A stretch of 64,000 nt of DNA from assembly GCF_004340875.1 (NCBI RefSeq), contig NZ_SLXQ01000012.1:1-64000 (forward strand), in the 5' to 3' direction. Both the position numbers and the translations under genes were made by a program. The notes under the pieces are model-generated. The model was given only the letters and a program-made list of their open reading frames with translations. It was not told where the DNA came from and ran no database searches. Positions 15,881 to 24,576 of the stretch are shown one piece after another (the stretch's first letter is position 1; each line of letters starts with the position of its first letter). Source of the DNA: Tamaricihabitans halophyticus (GTDB lineage: Bacteria > Actinomycetota > Actinomycetes > Mycobacteriales > Pseudonocardiaceae).

Positions 15881-17032
15881 ATGCACAACGATCGTCATCT
15901 CGAGGTCATGCGCGGCCTGGTACGTGGCTGCCTGGACGATCTGGATCAGCTGGTTACCGTATTCCTCGCCGAGGTTCACCGGATCGAGCCGTACCGGGAA
16001 CAGCTGGTGCCCGTCGAGGAGATGCACGAGCATGCCGAGGCCAGCCTGGAAATGCTGTTGCGGATGATCGGGGAGCTGCCGATCCCGGACCGGCTCACCG
16101 GGGTGCCGGAGACCGTTGGCCGCCGGCGCGCGCAGCTCGGGGTGCCGATCGACAGTCTGTTGCGTGCGGTACGGCTGGATTTTCGGGTGCTCTGGACGGC
16201 GATGGTCGCCCGGATTGGCAGCGACGCGGACTCCGAAGCTCTGGTCCGGCACGGCGCGATGCGTGTCTCCGACGCGGTCGAGCAGCATATGATGCGCATC
16301 CATCTCAGCTATCTGGATGAAGCCGCGTTGCTTGCGGCGGAACGGGAGCGCGAACGGGAACGGCTGGTCGCCCAGTTGATCGCGGGCGATGGTCGGGACC
16401 CGCAGGTGGTCGGCCAGGTGGCCAGGGCGCTGCGGGTGGCGGCAGCCGATCGGTTCCTGGTTGCCGCGGTGCCCTCGGCCGCGCAGCGGGCGATGCGCGC
16501 GGCGATGGATCGGTTGGCAGCTGCGGGGGTTGTGGTGTATCCGCACGAGTTGGCGCAGCGCACCGTGTTGATCGCGGCCTGCGGTGCGGCCGGTGACGAC
16601 CTTGCCGCCGAGCTGCGGGAGGTGCCGTGCGGATTGGGTCCGATCGCCGATGGGCTCGGCGAGGTGCCACGGGCCGTGCGGGTCGCGGTGCGAATCGCCG
16701 ATGTGTTGCCGACCTCGACAACCGAGCCGCGTCAACTGGTGGACGTCTGGCCGGCGCTGGCCGCTACTCACCTCGCGGAGACCGGCGAGGTGCTCGGCGA
16801 CACTGTACTGTCCGGGTTGGACAGTGTGACCAGTTATGAGCGGGCGCGGTTGGTTGAGACGGTGCGCGCCTACCTGGCTAGCGGTTCGGTCCGGGAAGTC
16901 GCCGCGCAACTGTTCTGCCACCGCAACACCGTGCTCAACCGGCTGAACCGGTTCCACGAGTTGACCGGGCAGGATGTGAACCGGCCGAAGGATGCCGCGC
17001 TCGTGCTGGTGGCGCTAGCTTGCGTCGATTGA
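15881..17032 (+). CDS. PucR/CdaR-family transcriptional regulator
   Basis: The 383-residue protein ends with the PucR C-terminal helix-turn-helix: ETVRAYLASGSVREVAAQL, then CHRNTVLNRLNRFHELTG. The N-terminal about 170 residues are helical, like the putative sensor domain of actinobacterial PucR regulators, and a GGDEF-like CdaR middle domain follows. PucR proteins commonly govern purine, ureide or other nitrogen catabolism. The gene is divergent from ureAB-ureC-MHS, so control of that operon is the natural inference. ATG 15881 was preferred over a GTG two codons upstream. Its last 18 bases overlap the convergent FGE gene. Confidence 0.85.
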   Translation: MHNDRHLEVMRGLVRGCLDDLDQLVTVFLAEVHRIEPYREQLVPVEEMHEHAEASLEMLLRMIGELPIPDRLTGVPETVGRRRAQLGVPIDSLLRAVRLDFRVLWTAMVARIGSDADSEALVRHGAMRVSDAVEQHMMRIHLSYLDEAALLAAERERERERLVAQLIAGDGRDPQVVGQVARALRVAAADRFLVAAVPSAAQRAMRAAMDRLAAAGVVVYPHELAQRTVLIAACGAAGDDLAAELREVPCGLGPIADGLGEVPRAVRVAVRIADVLPTSTTEPRQLVDVWPALAATHLAETGEVLGDTVLSGLDSVTSYERARLVETVRAYLASGSVREVAAQLFCHRNTVLNRLNRFHELTGQDVNRPKDAALVLVALACVD

Positions 17033-17944
17033 CGGGTCCACCGACCGAGCGCAGCGGAATCCGGTGTTGGCCATGGAGGAGTCCGGAGTGAGGCCCTGCC
17101 GTGCGCTTACCCGGTAGCGCCGGCAGTACGACTCGTGGCACAAGTAGGAGCCGCCCCGAGCGCTGTACCGCTGCTGCGCCGAAGCCGCGCCGTCGAAGCG
17201 GTTCTGGCACCATTCCCACACATTGCCGGTCATGTTGTACAGCCCGAACCCGTTCGGCGGGAACTCGGTTACCGGGCAGCTGCCGTACCAGCCGTCCCCG
17301 AGCGTGTTGTTGCTCGGAAAATCGCCCTGCCAGACGTTCATCCGGTGCTCACCGGCCGGTTCCAGCTCATCTCCCCACGGGAAGGCGAACCCGGAAAGAC
17401 CACCACGTGCGGCATACTCCCATTCCGGCTCGGTCGGTAGCCGCAGCCCACGCCAAGCACAGTAGGCATTCGCGTCCCGCCAGGAAACATGTACCACCGG
17501 GTGGTCGAGCAGCCCATCGACCGTCGACTGTGGACCATAAGGATGCTGCCAGTCGGCGCCCTCGACCTGACGCCACCACGGAGCGTTCACCACACCACGG
17601 GTCGGCGGGAAGTCATCCGGGAGCAACCCGCCGAAGACAAAGGACCAGCCGAACAGTTCGGCGTCGGTGCGATGGCCCGTAGCGCTGACGAACTCGGCGA
17701 ACTCGCCGGTGGTGACGGCTGTTGGGCTGATCCAGAATGCCGCCACGGCTACTTCCCGGACCGGTCCCTCGCCGTCCGCGGGGTAGGCACGCGAGTCGGT
17801 GCTGCCCATCAGGAAACTGGCCGCGTCCAACCGGACCATGCCGTCCGTAGCGCCATGTCCAGCCGTTACCGGCGAGGCCGGTTGTTGCGCGGCTTCCGTG
17901 CGGGACGGCGCGCAACAACCCTTGCCCTGCTCGGTATCAGTCAT
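17015..17944 (-). CDS. Formylglycine-generating enzyme (sulfatase-activating)
   Basis: This 309-residue FGE-sulfatase-domain protein converts the active-site cysteine of type I sulfatases to formylglycine. Expected blocks are FLMGSTDSRAYPADGEGP, the LPTEPEWEYAARGG block, MTGNVWEWCQNRF and the catalytic pair C269/C274 in SYLCHESYCRRYR, at the same spacing as in characterised FGEs. There is no signal peptide, so it acts in the cytosol. ATG 17944 overlaps the stop of the arylsulfatase gene by 8 bp, so enzyme and substrate are translationally coupled. Three cysteines near the N-terminus (KGCCAPS) may be extra metal or redox residues. Confidence 0.93.
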   Translation of the reverse strand: MTDTEQGKGCCAPSRTEAAQQPASPVTAGHGATDGMVRLDAASFLMGSTDSRAYPADGEGPVREVAVAAFWISPTAVTTGEFAEFVSATGHRTDAELFGWSFVFGGLLPDDFPPTRGVVNAPWWRQVEGADWQHPYGPQSTVDGLLDHPVVHVSWRDANAYCAWRGLRLPTEPEWEYAARGGLSGFAFPWGDELEPAGEHRMNVWQGDFPSNNTLGDGWYGSCPVTEFPPNGFGLYNMTGNVWEWCQNRFDGAASAQQRYSARGGSYLCHESYCRRYRVSARQGLTPDSSMANTGFRCARSVDPSIDAS

Positions 17945-20297
17945 AGCTGGACAGTACCCGGTTGCGTTCGGCGGCCGCGCCGATATCACTCGCCAGGTCA
18001 TCCGCCAGATCGACCCGAAGGCGGTGCAGCGTGCCGGTGAACGCGTTATCCACCACCGGGTAGTCATCGGTGACCGGCGAGGCGCGGTCACAGCCGATAT
18101 CGAAGGTCTCGTCGAACGCGAAGTAGTAGGGGATGGTCGCTGGTACCTGCCCTTCGGCCAGCTTCTCGCCATTCACCGAAAGCGTCGCGGTCCCGCCCTT
18201 GCCGACCCCACCGCCTGCGTAGCTGAAGTCAAGCACGACCTCCTGCTCGCCGGCTTCGAGCGCGGTTGGTGCGGCGACCTTGTGCACTTCGAGCCCGAAG
18301 TAGTTGTACGCGTAGCAGGGGATTCCGTTGTGCAAGTAGAGCGACCAGCCACCGAACCTGCCACCCTGGGCGACGAGTACTCCGGTGGCCCCGCCTTCCG
18401 GGATATGCACGCTAGCCGTGAGCCGATGCGAGCGGTTCTTCACGTTCGGTGCGGTTTCCTCGGTCAGGCGAAGGCCTGGGCCGTGGAAGGTGACCGTTGA
18501 CCGCTCGCCGAACAGATCCAATCGGCCGGCCTCCTTCGGGTTCTCCCGCTCGGTCATCCGATCGTCCAGTGGGAAGACGTTGTACTTGGCCGCTTCGATC
18601 AGGAACAGCTGCTGTAGCTCGCGCAACTTGCCCGGATGCTCCCCGGCAAGGTCATGCGCCTGCGTCCAGTCCACATTGGTGTCGTAGAGCTCCCAGATGT
18701 CGTCATCGAAGTACTTCCGGCCGTCCTGGACCATCTCCCACGGCGTGCCGTGCCTGGTCACCGCCATCCAGCCGTCGTGGTAGATCCCCCGGTTGCCGAC
18801 CATCTCGAAGTACTGCAGCCGATGCCGATCGGCCGCATCCGGTTCGTTGAACGTGTAGTACATGCTGGTGCCCTCGACCGGCTGTTGCGCGATGCCCTGC
18901 ACGCTGTCCGGCTGGGGGATGTTCGCGGCTTCCAGGATCGTTGGCAGTACGTCGATCACGTGATGGAACTGATCGCGGATACCGCCGCGCTCGGTGATTC
19001 CCGCCGGCCAGTGCGCGACCATCCCGTCCCTGGTGCCGCCGAAATGCGAGGCCACCTGTTTCGTCCACTGGTAAGGGGTGTTCATCGCGAGTGCCCAGCC
19101 CACCGGGTAGTGCGCATGGGTGGTGGCATCGCCGAGCGCCGCGTCGTGCGCGTTGATGTAGTCCGCGGAGTCCGGGATTCCACTGGCAAACCGGTGTTCG
19201 TTCAACGTGCCGCCTAGGCCGCCTTCCGCGGATGCACCGTTGTCCCCGAGGATGTAGATGATCAGCGTGTTGTCCAGCTCGCCAGCGTCTTCGATGGCGT
19301 CTACCAGCCTGCCGACCTGCGCGTCGGTGTGCTCGGCGAAACCGGCGTAGAGTTCCATCAGCGAAGCGGCTGCTCGCTGTTCCGAATCAGACAGATCTGT
19401 CCAATGCGGAACTCCTGCTGCCCATGGGGCCAGTTCGGCATCCTGCGGTACGACGCCCAGCTCCTTCTGTTTCGCCAGCGTGCGTTCGCGTTGCTCATCC
19501 CAGCCGTGGTCGAACTTGCCGCGATAACGTTCCCGGTACTCGGCGGGCACATGGTACGGCGCGTGGGTGGCACCGAATGGTAGGTAGACGAAGAACGGAT
19601 CGTCCGGGGTCAGCGTTTTCTGGTCGCGTATCCAGTTGATCGCGTTGTCCACCAGATCGGCGGACAGGTGGTAGCCGTCCTCCGGTCGCTTGGTTGGTTC
19701 GATCGGCTTGGTGCCGTCGAAAAGTACCGGGTACCAGTGGTTCATCTCCGCGCACAGGAAGCCGTAGAACTTGTCGAACCCTTCGCCGGTCGGCCAGCGG
19801 TCGAAGGGGCCAGCCGGACTGACGTCGCGTGCCGGGGTCTGGTGCCATTTGCCGAACGCCCCGGTGTGGTAGCCATTATGGCTGAGTATCTGGCCGAGGG
19901 TGGCGGCGGACAGTGGTCGAATCCCGGTGTATCCGGGCGCCGCGCTGGCCATCTCGGTGGTCACGCCCATGCCGACCGAGTGGTGGTTGCGCCCGGTCAG
20001 CAGGGCCTGCCTGGTCGGCGAGCAGATCGCGGTGACGTGGAACCGGGTGTAGCGCAGGCCGCCTTCGGCAAGCCGTTCCGCGGTGGGCATCTGGCAGGGG
20101 CCGCCGAAGGCGCTTGGCGCGCCGAAGCCCATATCGTCGATCAGCACGAGCAGTACGTTGGGCGCACCGTGTGGCGCGCGGCGTGGTTCGGCCGGGGTGT
20201 AGGGCGGCTGTTGATCGCGGACGTCGATCGAGGTGGCCGATGGATACCGGGCGTCGGAAAGCGGCAACTGGCGGCGGCTCGCCCCCGGGTTCGTCAC
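17937..20297 (-). CDS. Arylsulfatase (formylglycine type)
   Basis: This 786-residue protein starts at GTG 20297, which is preceded by a strong AAAGGAGG five bases away; an ATG 81 bp upstream lacks such a site. The sulfatase domain shows calcium ligands in LLVLIDDMGFG (D54, D55), the modification motif C92-S-P-T-R, TGRNHHSVGMG, and a second metal site GDNGASAEGG. The length matches the large AtsA-type arylsulfatases of mycobacteria, with a C-terminal beta-rich domain after about residue 600. It hydrolyses sulfate esters and is predicted cytosolic, since no export signal is seen. It is coupled to the FGE gene and divergent from a LacI-linked uptake operon. Confidence 0.93.
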   Translation of the reverse strand: MTNPGASRRQLPLSDARYPSATSIDVRDQQPPYTPAEPRRAPHGAPNVLLVLIDDMGFGAPSAFGGPCQMPTAERLAEGGLRYTRFHVTAICSPTRQALLTGRNHHSVGMGVTTEMASAAPGYTGIRPLSAATLGQILSHNGYHTGAFGKWHQTPARDVSPAGPFDRWPTGEGFDKFYGFLCAEMNHWYPVLFDGTKPIEPTKRPEDGYHLSADLVDNAINWIRDQKTLTPDDPFFVYLPFGATHAPYHVPAEYRERYRGKFDHGWDEQRERTLAKQKELGVVPQDAELAPWAAGVPHWTDLSDSEQRAAASLMELYAGFAEHTDAQVGRLVDAIEDAGELDNTLIIYILGDNGASAEGGLGGTLNEHRFASGIPDSADYINAHDAALGDATTHAHYPVGWALAMNTPYQWTKQVASHFGGTRDGMVAHWPAGITERGGIRDQFHHVIDVLPTILEAANIPQPDSVQGIAQQPVEGTSMYYTFNEPDAADRHRLQYFEMVGNRGIYHDGWMAVTRHGTPWEMVQDGRKYFDDDIWELYDTNVDWTQAHDLAGEHPGKLRELQQLFLIEAAKYNVFPLDDRMTERENPKEAGRLDLFGERSTVTFHGPGLRLTEETAPNVKNRSHRLTASVHIPEGGATGVLVAQGGRFGGWSLYLHNGIPCYAYNYFGLEVHKVAAPTALEAGEQEVVLDFSYAGGGVGKGGTATLSVNGEKLAEGQVPATIPYYFAFDETFDIGCDRASPVTDDYPVVDNAFTGTLHRLRVDLADDLASDIGAAAERNRVLSSYD

Positions 20298-20619
20298 TCC
20301 GTCCTCCTTTGCTGATTGGGCGCGCTGACCTGCGATAACGCGCTCATCAAGATTCGCAGCCGGCGCGGTGGTGGGCAACAGAACGACGCGAGCGACCTAG
20401 ACGGGTTTCCGCAACCGCTGATCGAAATCTTCTATACCCCGAGCACTCTGCGCCCGCTGTGGCCAGCCCGGCGCCCGATCACCGCGTTGGCGGGGTGGGG
20501 TTGACGGCATCGGGGCGGCGAAGTTAACGTTCATCCCGCTTGAGTTAACGTTAACGTGATCGTTCATTTAACTCGGCTCATTCAGCACCGAGATCCTTAG
20601 ATCACTGCCAGGAGATGAC
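20298..20619. promoter_or_regulatory. Divergent promoter region with candidate LacI operators
   Basis: This 322-bp gene-free region lies between the sulfatase and uptake operons. GTTAACGTTAAC at 20544-20555 is a perfect palindrome with the central CG step typical of LacI-family operators, and GTTAACGTTC at 20523-20532 repeats its left half. AACG-TGAT-CGTT follows at 20553-20564. The sites lie 55-100 bp upstream of the plus-strand operon, whose LacI gene is the obvious partner. Confidence 0.5.
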
Positions 20620-21585
20620 TTGGCTACGAACAATGACCGGGTGGCAGCCGACGAGTTCCGGCGTGCCGCGCTGCTGGCGAACCCGGAGCTGTCCCGGTTC
20701 AACCCGCTGCCCCGCATCCTCGCCTACGACCAGTTCGAAACCGGCACGCATGGCTGGACGGAACTGATCGGAAACCACGACGGCTACAGCAATCTGGACA
20801 CCGTCGATGACCACATGCGCGATTTCCGGCCACCGCAACTGAGCTCGTGCACCTTCTTCGACGTTGGTACGCATGGCGCGATGTCCGGCAACTACGCGTT
20901 GAAGGTCGCCACCAGGCCGATCGCCGGGCACACCGGGGTCGCCATTCGCCGCCTTACTATGAGCGGTCGAGGGCTCGTACAGTTCGAAACCTACTTCACC
21001 TACAAGGCCGAGGCCGGCTCGGCGGAGAACCAGGTGTGGGAGCAGGCCGGTGCCGGCGAGTGGGACGGCAATATCCACCCCTCGGAACAGCAGTTCGGTG
21101 CGTTCACCGTGGCCACCGATATCTGCGATCCCGGTGGATTGCGCTATCACTGCGTGGCTCGTTACCAGAACACCGATCTGAACAACGAGTTCACCAGGCG
21201 GTGGATCTATCCGGTCGTTCCCGAACCGACCCCGCGGGAACACCTGGAGGGCAAGGCAAAACTCAGCTACACCGACGATTTCACCGCACCCGATCCGGCG
21301 GACTGGCGGACTTTCGGTGAACCACAAGCGTTCTGCTACAACGAAGTTCCCACCAAGGTGAACTGGCACTACCTGCGCTGGCAGATCGACACCAGCCTGC
21401 GCCGCAATGTGGAGCTGCAAGTCAACGACCAGATCTTTGATATGCGGGATATTCCGGTGCCGCCGTACGCGGAGACCTATGACTCGCTGGACAATCTGCT
21501 GAACTTCTACGTCAGCACCCGCACGCATTCGAATGTACGGAACTTCCTCTACCTGGACTCCGTACTGATCTCCGTGGATTGGTAG
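20620..21585 (+). CDS. Protein of unknown function in sulfatase/ABC locus
   Basis: This 321-residue soluble protein has no signal peptide and I do not recognise its family. It is rich in aromatic residues and beta-type segments: LAYDQFETGTHGWTELIGN near residue 34, YALKVATRP, LVQFETYFTYKAEAG, and YLRWQIDTSLRRNVELQVN near the end. The pattern suggests one or two jelly-roll sheets, as in carbohydrate-binding or lyase-like modules, but no catalytic motif is clear. The start is TTG 20620 with AGGAG six bases upstream. It is the first gene of the uptake operon and is followed after 7 bp by another unknown gene. Confidence 0.7.
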   Translation: MATNNDRVAADEFRRAALLANPELSRFNPLPRILAYDQFETGTHGWTELIGNHDGYSNLDTVDDHMRDFRPPQLSSCTFFDVGTHGAMSGNYALKVATRPIAGHTGVAIRRLTMSGRGLVQFETYFTYKAEAGSAENQVWEQAGAGEWDGNIHPSEQQFGAFTVATDICDPGGLRYHCVARYQNTDLNNEFTRRWIYPVVPEPTPREHLEGKAKLSYTDDFTAPDPADWRTFGEPQAFCYNEVPTKVNWHYLRWQIDTSLRRNVELQVNDQIFDMRDIPVPPYAETYDSLDNLLNFYVSTRTHSNVRNFLYLDSVLISVDW

Positions 21586-21592
21586 GCCAACG

Positions 21593-21928
21593 ATGCGACA
21601 GTCTCACGCCGCCGTTGTGGAGCGCTATACCGTGCTGCGCGGCGATTTCGCCACCGAACCGCACGAAGCCGGTTGGGCTGGTGAAGCCCGCTGGTTCGTG
21701 CATGTGCTGGACGCCTCCAGCCCTACCGCTCGGCTCAACCTGCATGGCCAGATCTCCCCGGACGGGCTGAACTGGTGCGATATCGGGGAAGCGCAAGCCG
21801 TTACGGGCGCCGATTCGGTGGTGTCCTGGCCGGTACGTGAGTTCGGTCAGTGGCTGCGCGTGCGCGGCAGCACCGAGTCTCCTGACGACTGGGTCAAAGT
21901 GCTGATCTACCTGACACTGAAGAGCTGA
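21593..21928 (+). CDS. Small protein of unknown function
   Basis: This 111-residue soluble protein has no signal peptide and no family I recognise. It is beta-rich, with repeated short strands (RWFVHVLDASS, ARLNLHGQISPDGLNWCDIG, GQWLRVRGSTES). The length and the W-x-x-I-G turns suggest a small beta-sandwich. It sits 7 bp after the 321-residue unknown and 5 bp before the binding-protein gene, so it is firmly inside the operon. A partner or accessory subunit of the preceding protein is a reasonable but unproved guess. Confidence 0.65.
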   Translation: MRQSHAAVVERYTVLRGDFATEPHEAGWAGEARWFVHVLDASSPTARLNLHGQISPDGLNWCDIGEAQAVTGADSVVSWPVREFGQWLRVRGSTESPDDWVKVLIYLTLKS

Positions 21929-21933
21929 GCACG

Positions 21934-23457
21934 ATGTCTCAGGTGGGCACCGTCAGCAGGCGGGGCTTTCTGCGGATCAGCGGGGCTGGGCTGGCGATGG
22001 CCTATCTCAGTGGGTGCGACCTCGGCGGCAGCTCTTCGGCCGCTGCCGAGGCACTGGGTGCTGCCTTCGCCCAACCGATCAACGACCTCGATCCGCACGG
22101 ACCGAGCAGTGTCGATGAGAGCACGCTGCTCGCCTGCCGGCTGATCTACGATACGCCGACACGGCGCACCGATGCCGGAATCGAGCCAAGCCTGGCGAAG
22201 TCCTGGCGCCAGCTGGACGAGCTGACCTGGGAACTCAGCCTGCGCGAGGACGTCGAGTTCCATGACGGCAGCAAACTCGCCGCGCGTGATTTGCGCGCCT
22301 CCCTGCTGCGTGTACGGGATGCGGACACCGCGCAGTCGGCGCTGTGGACCACGGTGGAAGACGTCACTGTGGACGGTGAGCACACCGTCCGGATAAGCAC
22401 GACTGAGCCACTTGGCACGATGCCGGTGAACCTGAGCCTGCTCTTCGTGCTACCAGCTGACCAGTTGGACAGTCCGGACTTCTTCCGGCAGCCGGTGGGC
22501 AGCGGACCGTTCCGGGTCACCTCGTTCACCCCCGCGCTCGGGCTGAACCTCGAGCCGGCCAAGACCTACTGGGGTGAGCTGGCCAAGGTTAACCAGGTAA
22601 ATCTGCCGTATATCCCGGAAACGTCCAGTCAGATCACCTCATTGCGCACCGGCGAGCTGGATCTGCTCTGGCCGATCCCGCCGGATCAGCTAGCTGCCTT
22701 TGACGGCGCGGACAATGTCGAAGTGCACACCGTGCCGAGCTACGTCTATTACTTCACCTGGTTCAACTGCGCTCGCAAGCCGTTCACGGACCCCCGGGTT
22801 CGGCGCGCGATGTGGCACGCGGCGGACGTCGCTGGCATCGTGCGCAACCTGTTCGGCAAGGGCGCCGAGGTGATGACCGCACCGATCCCGAAGACCGTCT
22901 TCGGGTATGCCGAACAACCGGCATACCAGCATGATCCGGAGCTGGCCAAGCGTGAGCTGGCTTCGGCCGGTTACCCGAACGGCTTCCGCACCTCGCTGAT
23001 GTGGTTCGACACGACCGGGCCGCTTGCCCGGCAGCTGGCCGAGGCACTGATCTCGGAATGGGCGAAGGTCGGGATCACCGTAGAGCCGCAGAGCTTGGAG
23101 AAGGCGGACTGGCTGGATCGGCTGAACGCCTTGGACTGGGATATGGAACTGCAGACGAACACGGTTACCACCGGAGACGCGGATTTCACGCTCGGCCGGC
23201 TGTACCACAGCGAGGCCGAGCGGCTTGGGTACCGGAACGAGCGGCTGGACCAGCTGCTGCGAACCGCCTCCCGGGTGTCCGATCAGGACCAGCGGGAACG
23301 CCTCTACGCGCAGGCCTGCGGGCTCGTCTGGGATGATGCGGCGGGTATCTTCCCGGCGGCACTGAACAGTTCGTATGGCGTGCGGTCCGGCGTGCACGGC
23401 TTCGTGCCGGCGCCGAGCAACCAGCCGGATCTGCGTCCGGTCACGCTGTCGGGGTGA
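21934..23457 (+). CDS. ABC transporter substrate-binding lipoprotein, family 5
   Basis: This 507-residue lipoprotein has a twin-arginine-like start (SRRGFLRISG) and a lipobox LSGC at residues 24-27, so it is predicted to be anchored outside the membrane. The family-5 (DppA/OppA-like) fold is visible: LAKSWRQLDELTWELSLRED, VEFHDGSKLAARDL, FVLPADQL, then VGSGPFRVTSF. Family 5 proteins bind peptides, nickel or oligosaccharides. With a LacI regulator and a sulfatase in the locus, a sugar-like or sulfated ligand is favoured here. The dppBCDF-like genes follow after the LacI gene. Confidence 0.9.
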   Translation: MSQVGTVSRRGFLRISGAGLAMAYLSGCDLGGSSSAAAEALGAAFAQPINDLDPHGPSSVDESTLLACRLIYDTPTRRTDAGIEPSLAKSWRQLDELTWELSLREDVEFHDGSKLAARDLRASLLRVRDADTAQSALWTTVEDVTVDGEHTVRISTTEPLGTMPVNLSLLFVLPADQLDSPDFFRQPVGSGPFRVTSFTPALGLNLEPAKTYWGELAKVNQVNLPYIPETSSQITSLRTGELDLLWPIPPDQLAAFDGADNVEVHTVPSYVYYFTWFNCARKPFTDPRVRRAMWHAADVAGIVRNLFGKGAEVMTAPIPKTVFGYAEQPAYQHDPELAKRELASAGYPNGFRTSLMWFDTTGPLARQLAEALISEWAKVGITVEPQSLEKADWLDRLNALDWDMELQTNTVTTGDADFTLGRLYHSEAERLGYRNERLDQLLRTASRVSDQDQRERLYAQACGLVWDDAAGIFPAALNSSYGVRSGVHGFVPAPSNQPDLRPVTLSG

Positions 23458-23478
23458 GCGCGACAGGAGAGGTTTGAC

Positions 23479-24561
23479 GTGAACGAGGTGCGGCGAGCGA
23501 CCTTGAAGGACATCGCGGTGTCCCTCGGGGTATCGGTCAACACGGTGTCCAGGGCGCTGACCGGAAAGGACAGTGTCGGCGAGGAGACGCGCGCGCGGAT
23601 TCGCGCCGAAGCGGACCGGCTTGGCTATGTGCCGAACACCCTGGCCCGCTCGCTGGTCCGTGGTTCCGCGATGACGCTCGGCCTGGTGATCACCAACCCG
23701 TCGAACCCGTTCTACGCCAAGCTGATCAGCGTTATCGAGCAGCGGGGGAAGGTACACGGATACTCGTTCATGCTGCTGGTTACCGAAGAGAACGCCGAAG
23801 ATGACCGGACGGCTGCGGAAACCTTGCTGCAGTGGGGCGTGGACGGCGCACTCGTTGTTCCGGTACAGGGCGATCCGGCCTCCCGCGAGCACGCCGCTTG
23901 GGGGCGGTTGCACAATTCCGGTCTGCCACTGGTGTTGCTGAACCGGGATCTACCCGAACTTGGCCTGGACTTCGTCGGCGTGGACTACCGGGAGGGCGCC
24001 AGGCAGGCGACCAGCCATCTGCTCGCTGCCGGTGCTCGCAAGGTTTGCCTGCTTGAGGAGGATCTGCCGATCACCGCGGTGCGCGACCGGATCGACGGGT
24101 TCCAGGCCGCGCTCGCCGAGCACGGCCTCGCGGAATCGGTTGGTTCGATAGTTTCCGTACCGACCAGGCGGCACGAGGCGAGCGCGCTTCCCTGGGATCC
24201 GGCGGATTCCTATCGGGTCGCACAGGAGATCTTCGCCGCACCAGAAACCCCGGATGCGGTGCTCGTTGGCAACGACTACTTCGCGCTCGGGGTGTATCGC
24301 GCCGCTCAGGAAACGGGCCTGCGGGTGCCGGAGGATGTGCTGGTCGGTGGTTTCGGTGACCATCCATTCGCCGCCTACCTCAACCCACCGCTGACCACTG
24401 TCGGCCTGCCGGCTTCGGATATCGGCTCGGCCGCGATCGATCTGCTGTTGCAGCGGATGAAAGGTCAACACGACTATGACAGTGCCCAGAACACCGGTGA
24501 TCCTCGAAAACTGCGGTTACTCCCGGAACTGCGCACCAGGGAGTCCACCGCGCGGAACTGA
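23479..24561 (+). CDS. LacI-family transcriptional regulator
   Basis: The 360-residue protein has the classic N-terminal helix-turn-helix and hinge (ATLKDIAVSLGVSVNTVSRAL, then GYVPNTLARSLVRG). A periplasmic-binding-like effector domain follows, with LGLVITNPSNPFY, PDAVLVGNDYFALGVYRA and VLVGGFGDHPFAAYLNPPLTTV. GTG 23479 is preceded by AGGAGAGG. It lies inside the transport operon between the binding protein and the permeases. The likely operators are the GTTAAC-type palindromes at 20523-20564. LacI effectors are usually sugars, which hints at the transported ligand. Confidence 0.92.
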   Translation: MNEVRRATLKDIAVSLGVSVNTVSRALTGKDSVGEETRARIRAEADRLGYVPNTLARSLVRGSAMTLGLVITNPSNPFYAKLISVIEQRGKVHGYSFMLLVTEENAEDDRTAAETLLQWGVDGALVVPVQGDPASREHAAWGRLHNSGLPLVLLNRDLPELGLDFVGVDYREGARQATSHLLAAGARKVCLLEEDLPITAVRDRIDGFQAALAEHGLAESVGSIVSVPTRRHEASALPWDPADSYRVAQEIFAAPETPDAVLVGNDYFALGVYRAAQETGLRVPEDVLVGGFGDHPFAAYLNPPLTTVGLPASDIGSAAIDLLLQRMKGQHDYDSAQNTGDPRKLRLLPELRTRESTARN

Positions 24562-24576
24562 TCAGGGGCGGTGGCT

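Noticed and set aside
15833-16957. Long open frame antisense to the first PucR gene
   Set aside because: The plus-strand frame ends with the PucR helix-turn-helix; the antisense frame shows only Gly/Arg/His-rich sequence.
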